DNA of 18,904 bases from assembly GCA_001782645.1 (NCBI GenBank), contig MFPH01000051.1:1-18904 (forward strand). Direction: 5' to 3'. Of this stretch, positions 1-6,795 are shown piece by piece; position 1 is the first letter of the stretch; every line of letters begins with the position of its first letter. Below the pieces are notes generated by a model. It saw only the letters and a list, made by a program, of their open reading frames with translations, ran no database searches and was not told the origin of the DNA. This stretch comes from Candidatus Levybacteria bacterium RIFCSPLOWO2_12_FULL_37_14 (GTDB taxonomy: Bacteria; Patescibacteriota; Microgenomatia; Levybacterales; UBA12049). A program made the translations under genes and the position numbers.

Positions 1-1137
1 CTCATAGCAGACTTCAGTGGAATCTCGTATTCCATTTTGAATAGAGTCAACCCAAACAGAACCGTGAATGCTGAAAAAACTAGGCGTCGGTTTGCCACCG
101 CCACCGGGGGGAGGTGGGAGCGGATTGCCACCGGAAGAGCTAGTCGTAAAGCTTTGAGTAGTACCCCAGCTGGTCTCTGAAGTATTGGTGGCTTTAGCTG
201 AAAAATAGTAAGTTGTTCCCTGCGTCAGTCCGGTAACATTTTTAGAGAAGGCGGCGACACCTTGGGGCTGTGAAGGAGAAGTAGGAGCCGAACTAAAGGT
301 CCAGTTGCCCGGAGTCTGTCCTCCATTGGAGGTTCCCCAATAGACTGTAACCGTGGGATTTATCCCTCCTGTTGACGTAACATTTCCATTGAGAGTGGCG
401 GTTGTAGTTGTTTTATTGGTAGCCGCACTGGTGGTAATCGTGAGAGCAGTTGTGTTGCAGGTGGAGCTGTAAGTTTTTGCTCCGTTACAGCAAGCATATT
501 GATTAGGCGTGTCCCAAAATGTTATTGGATTATTGGGAACGGGAGGATAACTGCATGTTCCGGCGGATATATTACAGATGTCCGTGGTGCACGCATTGCT
601 ATCCAAACAATCATTGTCATTTGTGCATCCCGTGACAACAGGAGCAGTGGTGGGGGTGGGAGTGGGGGTTGGGGTGGGAGTTGGGGTAGGAGTGTTGGTG
701 GGAATGGGGGCAATGGTATAATTACAGCAGTATCCTGCATTTCCCGCTTCAGTCGCGCTTGTCGAACAGCTTCTGCTTAAATATTCAGGGGCCATATACG
801 GGCCTGGACGAGGTTGACACATACCGTTTGCCTGAGTGACAGGACATGATCCCTCATATACAAAAGGACCTACTCCGGCAAAACAGTAATCAGTGCAAGA
901 AGCAGTTACAGTTTTTCCTGGGGAGCTGTAGAAATTTGCCATAAAATCGCAAACGCCTTTTCCACTTGAATAACCTAAAATATTTGGAGGGTTGTTGGTG
1001 TTGCAACTACCTTGATCAAGAAAGCCTGCTGAGCAATCAAAAGTGTAAGCTGCAAATGATTTGTTAACAAAACTAAAACCGAAAAAAAATCCGGTTAAAA
1101 TTAGATAGACAACGATGTGAGCAGTAAACCGCTGCAT
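1..1137 (-). CDS. Secreted Cys-rich / FN3-like / SdrD-like surface protein (C-terminus off the left edge)
   Basis: The frame is open from ATG at 1137 to the window edge (379 codons, no stop), so the gene is partial. Residues 1-29 form a signal peptide: basic start, hydrophobic core YLILTGFFFGFSF, then an Ala-containing cleavage site near SFA. Residues 30-140 are rich in paired cysteines. Residues 147-164 are a (Thr-Pro)n linker. Residues 171-195 carry the CTNDNDCLDSNACTTDIC pattern of small Cys-rich extracellular repeats. Residues 232-333 look like a fibronectin type III domain (ATLNGNV, GLTQGTTYYF). A Pro/Gly linker leads into GSVWVDSIQNGIRDS at 359-373, the typical opening of an SdrD/CnaB-like beta domain. 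The protein is probably exported and displayed on the surface or secreted, possibly for attachment; that role is inference. The ATG lies only 3 bp after the upstream gene's stop, with a weak TAAAAT box (1143-1148) 6 bp before it. Confidence 0.8.
   Translation of the reverse strand, partial: MQRFTAHIVVYLILTGFFFGFSFVNKSFAAYTFDCSAGFLDQGSCNTNNPPNILGYSSGKGVCDFMANFYSSPGKTVTASCTDYCFAGVGPFVYEGSCPVTQANGMCQPRPGPYMAPEYLSRSCSTSATEAGNAGYCCNYTIAPIPTNTPTPTPTPTPTPTPTTAPVVTGCTNDNDCLDSNACTTDICNISAGTCSYPPVPNNPITFWDTPNQYACCNGAKTYSSTCNTTALTITTSAATNKTTTTATLNGNVTSTGGINPTVTVYWGTSNGGQTPGNWTFSSAPTSPSQPQGVAAFSKNVTGLTQGTTYYFSAKATNTSETSWGTTQSFTTSSSGGNPLPPPPGGGGKPTPSFFSIHGSVWVDSIQNGIRDSTEVCYE
645..697 (-). repeat. Thr-Pro codon repeat in the secreted protein gene
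   Basis: About seven ACN-CCN codon pairs on the minus strand encode the Thr-Pro linker (residues 149-163). Likely length-variable by slippage. Confidence 0.6.
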
Positions 1138-1140
1138 AAA

Positions 1141-2031
1141 TTATTTTAATATAATTACTTTTCCTTCAGAAGTAGTGGCCAGATTGAAAGTTTTCCAATT
1201 TGGACCTATTCCTGATATCTGCACCTGACTATTGCTTATTGACTCTTTGTTGGTTGAAGCAATTTCAACAATCGGTTGACCCTTCGTAACATCAATAGGT
1301 TCATCGATGTATTTGTTGTTTCCGAAGACGTCTTTTTCAACGATAATTATAGGATTGGATCCGGCTGTGGAAATCCATACATAAATATCTTTTCCTTCAG
1401 AATCAATCATGTGTATGGAAAAGGTAGATTGTTTGCCCTCCTTACCAATTTGTCCCTTCAGTTTTCCGTCAAAAGGGGAAATGATAATATCTCCTTTTTG
1501 TAGTCCATTGATTCTAATAGTTTCAAGAACTTGCTGCTCATTATTGGGAACTAGAGTCACTTTTTTTGCAAGAAGAGTTGGAGTGCGATCAAACATGATA
1601 GGAAGAACAATAGTAAGAGTTTTACTTTCCTCCTGCCATATTGGAGGAGCAGCTTTTTCAGCCTCAGGTAGAATCATTTGAATCAAGTTATTTGAGTCAA
1701 TCATCTGTTGTTCTGTGAGAGCAGGGTCGAAGGTGGAGGAGATTTCTATTTTCTGAGGAGTAGGATTGTTAACTTCATAAGCTGCTTTTATTCCTACTCC
1801 TACTCCTGCTGCTGCCAACCCGGCAAGAATAATTTTTGCAGCCGTGCCTCCTAAGAATCTGCGTATGGGACTTTTTAGTTTGCCTGTTTTTGTAGGGATA
1901 TCTACAGAGGTATGTCCGGCTGTCTTATTTAGAATATCCCTGAATACATCTCTTTGAGATGGTCTGGCCGGTGTGGTTCCCCGCATTTCTTTGACACCCA
2001 ATTTCTCCCCTTTCATATTGGCTTCGCTCAT
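1141..2031 (-). CDS. Hypothetical single-pass membrane protein with a possible duplicated-hybrid-motif domain
   Basis: 296 aa, no family recognised with certainty. Residues 1-62 are basic and polar (likely cytoplasmic). Residues 64-83 form one transmembrane helix rich in Ala, Gly and Ile. The rest should be outside the membrane. Residues 177-258 (GDIIISPFDGKLKG, TFSIHMIDSEGKDIYVWIS, then VTKGQPIVEI) resemble the spacing of the duplicated hybrid motif seen in EIIA-Glc and M23 peptidases. No HxxxD or HxH zinc ligands are visible, so peptidase activity is not supported; this fold reading is tentative. The start is uncertain: M1 at 2031, or M6 at 2016. TTGACA at 2065-2070 and an extended-10-like TGCAAGAAT place transcription near 2034, which favours M1. 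It is probably co-transcribed with the secreted protein downstream (gap 3 bp). Confidence 0.7.
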   Translation of the reverse strand: MSEANMKGEKLGVKEMRGTTPARPSQRDVFRDILNKTAGHTSVDIPTKTGKLKSPIRRFLGGTAAKIILAGLAAAGVGVGIKAAYEVNNPTPQKIEISSTFDPALTEQQMIDSNNLIQMILPEAEKAAPPIWQEESKTLTIVLPIMFDRTPTLLAKKVTLVPNNEQQVLETIRINGLQKGDIIISPFDGKLKGQIGKEGKQSTFSIHMIDSEGKDIYVWISTAGSNPIIIVEKDVFGNNKYIDEPIDVTKGQPIVEIASTNKESISNSQVQISGIGPNWKTFNLATTSEGKVIILK

Positions 2032-2040
2032 TCTATACCA

Positions 2041-2070
2041 ATTCTTGCAAAGTTGCTATAAGCTTGTCAA
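2041..2070 (-). promoter_or_regulatory. Candidate promoter of the 296-aa membrane protein
   Basis: -35 TTGACA (2065-2070), 18-bp spacer, extended -10 TGC-AAGAAT (hexamer 2041-2046). The leader would be only about 3 nt. The -10 hexamer is 4 of 6. Confidence 0.35.
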
Positions 2071-2075
2071 GGCTT

Positions 2076-2345
2076 TTACTTCTTTCCCAATCCTTCGTCG
2101 TGAGGACCAATTGTAAGCAATAAAGCGCTGCCATTTATTAGTTGATACGTAAATCTGTAATGATTGGTAAGTCTTCCTTCAAATATTTCAGTACCACTCA
2201 TTTTTCTTGCCCGAAGAGATGGATGACGGGGATTAGTTAAAAGAAGAGAAAGTTTTATGTCGAATCTTTTTTGTAAGGAGAAAGGAAGCTTTTTGAATTG
2301 CTTCTTAAATTTTTTGGTGAAAACAGGAATTACGAGTTGAGCCAT
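2076..2345 (-). CDS. RelE/YafQ-like toxin of a type II toxin-antitoxin pair
   Basis: 89 aa, basic. The pattern HPSLRARKMSGTEIFEGRL, then NHYRFTYQ, then LLLTIGPHDE is that of RelE/ParE-superfamily toxins, which usually cleave mRNA at the ribosome; a closing His-Asp is present near the end. The start is set at ATG 2345, not at a longer in-frame ATG (2432), because MAQLVIPVFTKKFKKQF is the normal N-terminus of the family and the longer version would lie deep inside the antitoxin gene. The toxin start overlaps the last 16 bases of the antitoxin, the usual arrangement for translational coupling. The exact RelE/ParE/YafQ subgroup and the target cannot be decided by eye. Confidence 0.85.
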   Translation of the reverse strand: MAQLVIPVFTKKFKKQFKKLPFSLQKRFDIKLSLLLTNPRHPSLRARKMSGTEIFEGRLTNHYRFTYQLINGSALLLTIGPHDEGLGKK

Positions 2346-2563
2346 TTTATCGCTTCTTTTGCAGTATTGAATTTTATGCCTTTTCCCGCTTGAATTTCTT
2401 TCAAGGCTTTTTTGTCCGACCATTCCCACCACTCATCCGAGCCGTAGGATGGCTCTTTTTCATAAAGTTTTGTTTTAATTACTTTAATCTCGTCGGTAAG
2501 AGCGTTAAGACGCACAAAAATTTCCTCTATTGTTTTTGGAGAAACCATTACTGCTTGATTCAT
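2330..2563 (-). CDS. Antitoxin of the RelE-like module
   Basis: 77 aa, acidic/basic mixed. Residues 7-38 (VSPKTIEEIFVRLNALTDEIKVIK) look helical and may dimerise. The C-terminal part, with YGSDEWWEWSDKKALKEI and GKGIKFNTAKEAIKWLNS, is a compact motif I know from small antitoxins next to RelE-like toxins; the family name is not certain. It lies immediately upstream of, and overlapping, the toxin. ATG 2563 is preferred to M6 (2548) because an extended -10 promoter (TGCTAGAAT) ends exactly 7 bp before it. Antitoxins of this kind normally bind their own promoter; no operator was identified here. Confidence 0.8.
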   Translation of the reverse strand: MNQAVMVSPKTIEEIFVRLNALTDEIKVIKTKLYEKEPSYGSDEWWEWSDKKALKEIQAGKGIKFNTAKEAIKWLNS

Positions 2564-2569
2564 AATTGT

Positions 2570-2597
2570 ATTCTAGCAAGTTTAGGAGAGAAATCAA
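2570..2597 (-). promoter_or_regulatory. Toxin-antitoxin operon promoter (leaderless type)
   Basis: -35 TTGATT (2592-2597), 16-bp spacer, extended -10 TGCTAGAAT with hexamer 2570-2575. The expected +1 is the A of the antitoxin ATG (2563). Confidence 0.55.
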
Positions 2598-2607
2598 GGA
2601 CTAAGTT

Positions 2608-2635
2608 GGGGTTGGGGGGCAGGGGTGGGAGTGGG
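2608..2635 (+). other. G-quadruplex-type G-tract cluster
   Basis: Five G-runs (4, 6, 4, 3 and 3 bases at 2608, 2614, 2622, 2627, 2633) with loops of 1-3 bases, in the gap between the exported-protein gene and the antitoxin promoter, on the template strand for both. Confidence 0.55.
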
Positions 2636-2676
2636 ACCGGCCGGCGTTGGTTGTAATTCTCTGCCACAAATTTGTC

Positions 2677-2703
2677 AAGCTACATCAGAAGCTGATGCAG
2701 CTT
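2677..2703. repeat. Hairpin over the stop codon of the 271-aa protein gene
   Basis: Arms AAGCTACATCAG and CTGATGCAGCTT, 12-bp stem with one mismatch and a 3-nt loop. On the transcribed (minus) strand no clear U-tract follows, so it may be an mRNA 3' end structure rather than a classical terminator. Confidence 0.5.
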
Positions 2704-3500
2704 TTGGCAGTTGAATAATCAGAACTTTCTTTGGGAATGGAACAGGTAAAGATACTGTTGATTGATTTTGGAGGAGTGCCGATTATAGTCATACCGTAAC
2801 CCTTTTTACCATCAGATGTTGTTTGGAAATTTTCGCAGAAAACAGATTCGGAAACATTTCTACAATTGGGATCTGAAAGAATAAAGGGGGTGGAGAAATA
2901 TGAAGAAAGAAGGGAATTGGCCAGCGCTGCGGAGGCGGCAGGCTGCGGCAGATTTTTAAGATTTATAGAAATACTGGAGGAATTGGGGTTACTGCTGTTT
3001 TTATCAAAGCGAAAAAAAGCAGCAGGACTGGCGTTTTGAGAGAAGAAAGAAGTGACAAACCAATTTGGATTTTGCGCATATTGATTGATGGTAATTCCCT
3101 GATTTGTTTCGAAATTTACAGGCAAGAGGCCTGGTTTGAGGGTGGATTTGATGTACTGAGTAAGCAAGGTTTTGGCTTTCTCCGTGTCATACTGGAAGGT
3201 AGTGGGGGTAAAATTCGCAGGAGACGGAGCTGTCTTTTCGCCGGAGCCTCGCAAGACCTGGTCTTGCGAAGCTAATTTGGCCGGTTGTCTGGGGGAGTCA
3301 CCAGTCGGAGCCTCCCTTCGGGGTAGCCAGCCGAGCTGTTTGGGAAATACCTCGGAGACTGAGAGAATATTAAAATAATTAAGGGTTCCGAACAATAACA
3401 AAAGAACAACTGTTACAAAAACAATTTCAAACAGTCCTACTTCCAAAAGCGCCAAGGCATGCAGCTTATTCTTGGGAGGAGTAGGCAAATTTTCTTCCAT
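2685..3500 (-). CDS. Hypothetical single-pass exported protein with a repeat-derived linker
   Basis: 271 aa, family not recognised. Residues 1-17 are cytoplasmic. Residues 18-46 form a strongly hydrophobic transmembrane helix (FEIVFVTVVLLLLFGTL). Residues 47-100 form a Pro/Arg/Ser-rich linker, and residues 101-271 a probable extracytoplasmic domain with four cysteines (213, 222, 253, 268), suggesting two disulfides. It lacks the prepilin G|FTLIE motif, so it is not called a pilin. Linker residues 57-89 are encoded by GC-rich palindromic sequence; residues 76-83 (LASQDQVL) are identical to residues 61-68 of GatA in this window because both genes carry the same DNA repeat. The stop codon lies inside a 12-bp-stem hairpin. 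The -35 box of its promoter overlaps the dnaE stop codon. Confidence 0.7.
   Translation of the reverse strand: MEENLPTPPKNKLHALALLEVGLFEIVFVTVVLLLLFGTLNYFNILSVSEVFPKQLGWLPRREAPTGDSPRQPAKLASQDQVLRGSGEKTAPSPANFTPTTFQYDTEKAKTLLTQYIKSTLKPGLLPVNFETNQGITINQYAQNPNWFVTSFFSQNASPAAFFRFDKNSSNPNSSSISINLKNLPQPAASAALANSLLSSYFSTPFILSDPNCRNVSESVFCENFQTTSDGKKGYGMTIIGTPPKSINSIFTCSIPKESSDYSTAKSCISF
3225..3345. repeat. GC-rich mosaic of short inverted repeats in the 271-aa protein gene
   Basis: Besides the 29-bp palindrome, it contains CCCTTCGGGG (a UUCG-type hairpin) around 3314-3323 and further GC-rich segments. It encodes the linker residues from about 53 to 92, rich in Pro, Arg, Gly and Ser, and is unlike the AT-rich flanks. 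Confidence 0.5.
3245..3273. repeat. 29-bp palindrome inside the 271-aa protein gene, copy of the gatA element
   Basis: Arms AGC-C-TCGCAAGACC and GGTCTTGCGA-A-GCT around a central T; one mismatch. Read in the same frame as the gatA copy, giving LASQDQVL (residues 76-83). Confidence 0.85.
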
Positions 3501-3506
3501 AGGTTT

Positions 3507-3535
3507 ATGGTAGGAGATTAGGCAAAAAGAGTCAA
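3507..3535 (-). promoter_or_regulatory. Promoter of the 271-aa exported protein (leaderless type)
   Basis: -35 TTGACT (3530-3535), overlapping the dnaE stop codon, 17-bp spacer, -10 TACCAT (3507-3512). The expected +1 is the A of the ATG at 3500. Confidence 0.45.
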
Positions 3536-6500
3536 GCTAAATGATTAACCGGGAAGATTTTTTCAGCAATAATAGCCGGGCGGTCATTTTTTGTATCCAA
3601 ATGTCCTTCAACAATTATCACGGAATCTTTAATTAGTAAATCCTTATACTGATCAAATGTTCTAGGAAAAACAACGCATTCTATAGACAGGCCTTTTTCA
3701 TTTGCAATTAATAAGAAAGCCATTTCACTATTATTTTTTTTCGTGAAAATTCTCCTTAAAGATTCTACTATGCCTCCAATTTTTACTTTGGCGCCCTCCT
3801 TTTCCTCCGTCAAGTGTTCTAATTCATGCGATACCATGCTTTTGACATGTACCAGATTATCAAGCTGAGGATGTGAAGTCAGATAAAATCCAAGAAATTC
3901 CTTTTCAAAAGCTAATTTTTCATTGGTGGAAAAGTCATTAATTTTATTTTCCGATGTTTTGTGCTCCATTTTTATTTCTTCGGTTTCGCCGAAAAGACTC
4001 GTCTGGCCTTCCTTTTTTTGTTTTATTTTCCGATGCGCTTTTTCCACAATTTCAGGATATGACATCAGGAGACTGGCTCTATTATCAAAAGCATCCATAG
4101 CGCCTGCTTTAATCAAACTTTCAATTGTCTTTTTATTTACAGGACCAAGGTCAACTCTTAAGCAAAAATCCTCAAAGGATTTAAATTTTCCCTGAATTCG
4201 TGCGTCAAATATGCTTTTTATGGCTGCTGTGCCAACATTTTTAATAGCTGTCAAGCCAAACCTTATGTTTATCTTATTTTCAATCGAAAAATCGCTTTGT
4301 GATTTGTTAATGTCCGGAGGGAGTATAGCGACTTTTAAGCGCTTGCATTCGGCAACCGCTTGGGCAATTTTTTCATTTTTAACAGGACCTGTTGTGCCTC
4401 GGGATTCCGCAGTTAAGAGAGCTGTCATAAATTCAACAGGATAATGAGCTTTGAGATAAGCTGTCCTGAAAGCAATCGTTGCGTAACCTGCAGCATGAGC
4501 CTTGTTGAAGCCGTATCCTGCAAAAGGCTCGAATAAAATCCAGAATTCTTCTGCTTTTTTTCTAAGCATACCGTTATTAACGCATCCCTCTACAAATTTA
4601 TCATGCTGTTTTTTCATTTCAGATGCGATTTTTTTACCAATCGCTTTTCTAAGCTTATCTGCCTCAAGCCATGAGTATCCGGCTACTTTTATGGCAGTTA
4701 AAAGCACATCGTCTTGGAAGGTTATTACTCCGTAGGATTCTTTCAAAATATCAGAAAGGCGGGGGTCGGGATATTTTATGAGAGATGGGTTATGTTTTCT
4801 TCTGATAAATTCCGGAATATTCGCCATGGGACCCGGTCTATACAAAGCAACCATAGCTTGCAAATCAAAGATGGTTGTCGGTTTTAGATCCTTAATGTAT
4901 CTGCGCATTCCCGAAGATTCAAGCTGAAAAATTCCCGTTGTTTCTCCTGAAGCGAGTAAATCGTATGTTTCCTTATCTTCGTACGATAATACCGACAGGT
5001 CGATATCTTTTTGCTGATTATCTTTAATAAAACGAAGAGACTCCTGAATAATGGTTAGATTTCTAAGACCCAAAAAGTCAATTTTTAACAACCCGACCCC
5101 ATCTTCTCCGACTGTATACATATCGTATTGGGTTATAATTTTTTCCCCATTTGTTTCTTTTTGAAGAGGCGTATATTCGGTTAAGGGTTTATCCGCAATG
5201 ACAACTCCCGCAGCATGCATGGATGCATGTCTCGCAACTCCTTCCAGCTTTTTTGCCAGATCAAGAAGCTTTTTAGTTTCGGGTTCGGATTGATATGCTA
5301 TTTTCAACTCAGGACTTTGATCCAAAGCTCTTTCCAAAGTCATTGCATGTCCTTGCCAACCGGGAGGAATCATTTTCGAAATTCTATCGGGACCGGAATA
5401 AGGCATACCCAGAGCGCGTCCTGTATCTCTGACTGATCCTCTGGCTTCCATAGTTCCAAAAGTAATTATCTGCGCAACTTTGTCCCGGCCGTATTTTTGC
5501 GTTACATATCCAATAACTTCATCCCGCCTGTTGTCTGCAAAATCCAAATCTATATCGGGCGGTGATGGACGCATTGGGTTGAGAAACCTTTCAAATGGCA
5601 GCTTGAAAAATAAAGGATCTACGTCGGATATCCCTAAGGCATATGAAACAATTGATCCCGCATTCGAACCTCTTCCGGGTCCAACAGTTATGTCGCGAGC
5701 TTTAGCCCAGTTTACGAAATCAGCAACAATTAAAATGTATGTTTCATATCCCTTTTTAAGGATAACTGAAAGTTCATAATCCGCTCTCTCTTTGATAGCT
5801 GGCGTAACATTTCCGTATCTTCTCTTTAAACCTTCCTTGACTTGTTCCTGAATGTACTCTGCGGAAGTTCTGGAGTTCGGAACGGAAAACACCGGCATAA
5901 TCCATTTCCCCAAAATTATTTCGACATTGCACATGTCGGCAATTTTTACAGTATTTTCAATTGCTTCAGGTGTCTGTATAAAAAGCCCCTTCATTTCTTC
6001 CTGAGATTTTATATAAAAATCCGGAGAAGAAATCATAGAAAGTTTTCTATTTTTTGTATCTATAGTGTTTTGCGTCTGAATACAGAGGAGAATTTCCTGC
6101 GCCTCCGCATCGGCAGCGCTAACGTAATGATTGTCATTGGTTGCTACCAAAGGTATTCCTAATTTTTTTGATAAACTAATTAATTTTTCATTCAATGGAT
6201 CTTGATCCTTGACATCAATATGTCTTTGGAGTTCCAGATAGAAATTATCTTTTCCAAATATTTCAGACAAAGTTTGCGCTCTTTTTCTGGCAGTTTCTTC
6301 TTGATTTTGCAATAAGGGTTCTGAGACAAATCCGTTTACGCATGCGCTTAGGCAAATTAATCCCCCATGGTATTCTTTCAAAAGATCCATGTCCGTTCGG
6401 GGTCTGTAATAATATCCTTCAAGATTGGATATTGATATAATTTTCATTAAATTCTTATAACCCGTGTTGTTTTTTGCCAAGAGAATTAGATGATTTGAAT

Positions 6501-6753
6501 CTGTGTCTACTCCGGCTTCCTTGTCGTGACGAGACCGTCGACTGACATATATTTCGCAGCCAATAATTGGTTTTATTCCCTCTTCAAGACATGTTTTGTA
6601 AAACTTTATTGTCCCATACATATTCCCGTGGTCTGTTATGGCAAGAGCTTTCATCCCCAATTCCTTTGCGCGAAGTACCATATCTTTTATTTTGGAAAGT
6701 CCGTCCAAAAGAGAGAATTCGCTGTGATTGTGAAGGTGTACGAAGTCTGCCAT
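3532..6753 (-). CDS. dnaE: DNA polymerase III alpha subunit
   Basis: 1073 aa, slightly shorter than E. coli DnaE (1160). It synthesises DNA at the replication fork. An N-terminal PHP domain occupies about 1-210. The palm carries PDIDLDF (399-405) and KIDFLGL (557-563), so Asp400, Asp402 and Asp559 match the three catalytic aspartates. Fingers and an HhH region follow, and an OB fold lies at about 990-1068. The C-terminal tau-binding extension of E. coli is missing or very short. The PHP ligands look complete by eye (His8, His10, Asp41, His42, Glu67, His88, Cys138, Asp207, His209), unlike the decayed PHP of E. coli, so metal-dependent proofreading is possible. A 7-bp-period tandem repeat fills the gap to gatB and reaches to within a few bases of the ATG. 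No Shine-Dalgarno sequence is visible. Confidence 0.97.
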   Translation of the reverse strand: MADFVHLHNHSEFSLLDGLSKIKDMVLRAKELGMKALAITDHGNMYGTIKFYKTCLEEGIKPIIGCEIYVSRRSRHDKEAGVDTDSNHLILLAKNNTGYKNLMKIISISNLEGYYYRPRTDMDLLKEYHGGLICLSACVNGFVSEPLLQNQEETARKRAQTLSEIFGKDNFYLELQRHIDVKDQDPLNEKLISLSKKLGIPLVATNDNHYVSAADAEAQEILLCIQTQNTIDTKNRKLSMISSPDFYIKSQEEMKGLFIQTPEAIENTVKIADMCNVEIILGKWIMPVFSVPNSRTSAEYIQEQVKEGLKRRYGNVTPAIKERADYELSVILKKGYETYILIVADFVNWAKARDITVGPGRGSNAGSIVSYALGISDVDPLFFKLPFERFLNPMRPSPPDIDLDFADNRRDEVIGYVTQKYGRDKVAQIITFGTMEARGSVRDTGRALGMPYSGPDRISKMIPPGWQGHAMTLERALDQSPELKIAYQSEPETKKLLDLAKKLEGVARHASMHAAGVVIADKPLTEYTPLQKETNGEKIITQYDMYTVGEDGVGLLKIDFLGLRNLTIIQESLRFIKDNQQKDIDLSVLSYEDKETYDLLASGETTGIFQLESSGMRRYIKDLKPTTIFDLQAMVALYRPGPMANIPEFIRRKHNPSLIKYPDPRLSDILKESYGVITFQDDVLLTAIKVAGYSWLEADKLRKAIGKKIASEMKKQHDKFVEGCVNNGMLRKKAEEFWILFEPFAGYGFNKAHAAGYATIAFRTAYLKAHYPVEFMTALLTAESRGTTGPVKNEKIAQAVAECKRLKVAILPPDINKSQSDFSIENKINIRFGLTAIKNVGTAAIKSIFDARIQGKFKSFEDFCLRVDLGPVNKKTIESLIKAGAMDAFDNRASLLMSYPEIVEKAHRKIKQKKEGQTSLFGETEEIKMEHKTSENKINDFSTNEKLAFEKEFLGFYLTSHPQLDNLVHVKSMVSHELEHLTEEKEGAKVKIGGIVESLRRIFTKKNNSEMAFLLIANEKGLSIECVVFPRTFDQYKDLLIKDSVIIVEGHLDTKNDRPAIIAEKIFPVNHLA

Positions 6754-6757
6754 ATCG

Positions 6758-6792
6758 GTATTAAGTATAAAGTATTACGTATTAAGTATAAA
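6758..6792. repeat. 7-bp-period tandem repeat between gatB and dnaE
   Basis: Five units GTATTAA / GTATAAA / GTATTAC type (6758, 6765, 6772, 6779, 6786). It fills nearly the whole gap; on the minus strand it offers several TATACT or TAATAC boxes upstream of dnaE. Confidence 0.8.
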
Positions 6793-6795
6793 GGA

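Noticed and set aside
499..780. Gly-rich plus-strand ORF opposite the secreted protein
   Set aside because: It is the antisense shadow of the Thr-Pro codons; the minus-strand frame has a signal peptide and recognisable domains.
2055..2080. Possible terminator (AAGC..GCTT with T-rich tail) after the toxin gene
   Set aside because: Only four contiguous pairs and the T-rich side is on the strand opposite to transcription.
2076..2432. Longer toxin start at 2432
   Set aside because: It would add 29 residues encoded within the antitoxin in another frame, outside the family's length and N-terminus.
2685..2710. Programmed frameshift or stop-codon recoding at the end of the 271-aa gene
   Set aside because: No classical slippery heptamer, and the alternative frame has its own TGA; TGA is a normal stop in several genes here. 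A remnant or an assembly error is simpler.
2685..3500. Type IV prepilin call for the 271-aa protein
   Set aside because: No G|F(T/S)xxE processing motif before the hydrophobic helix.
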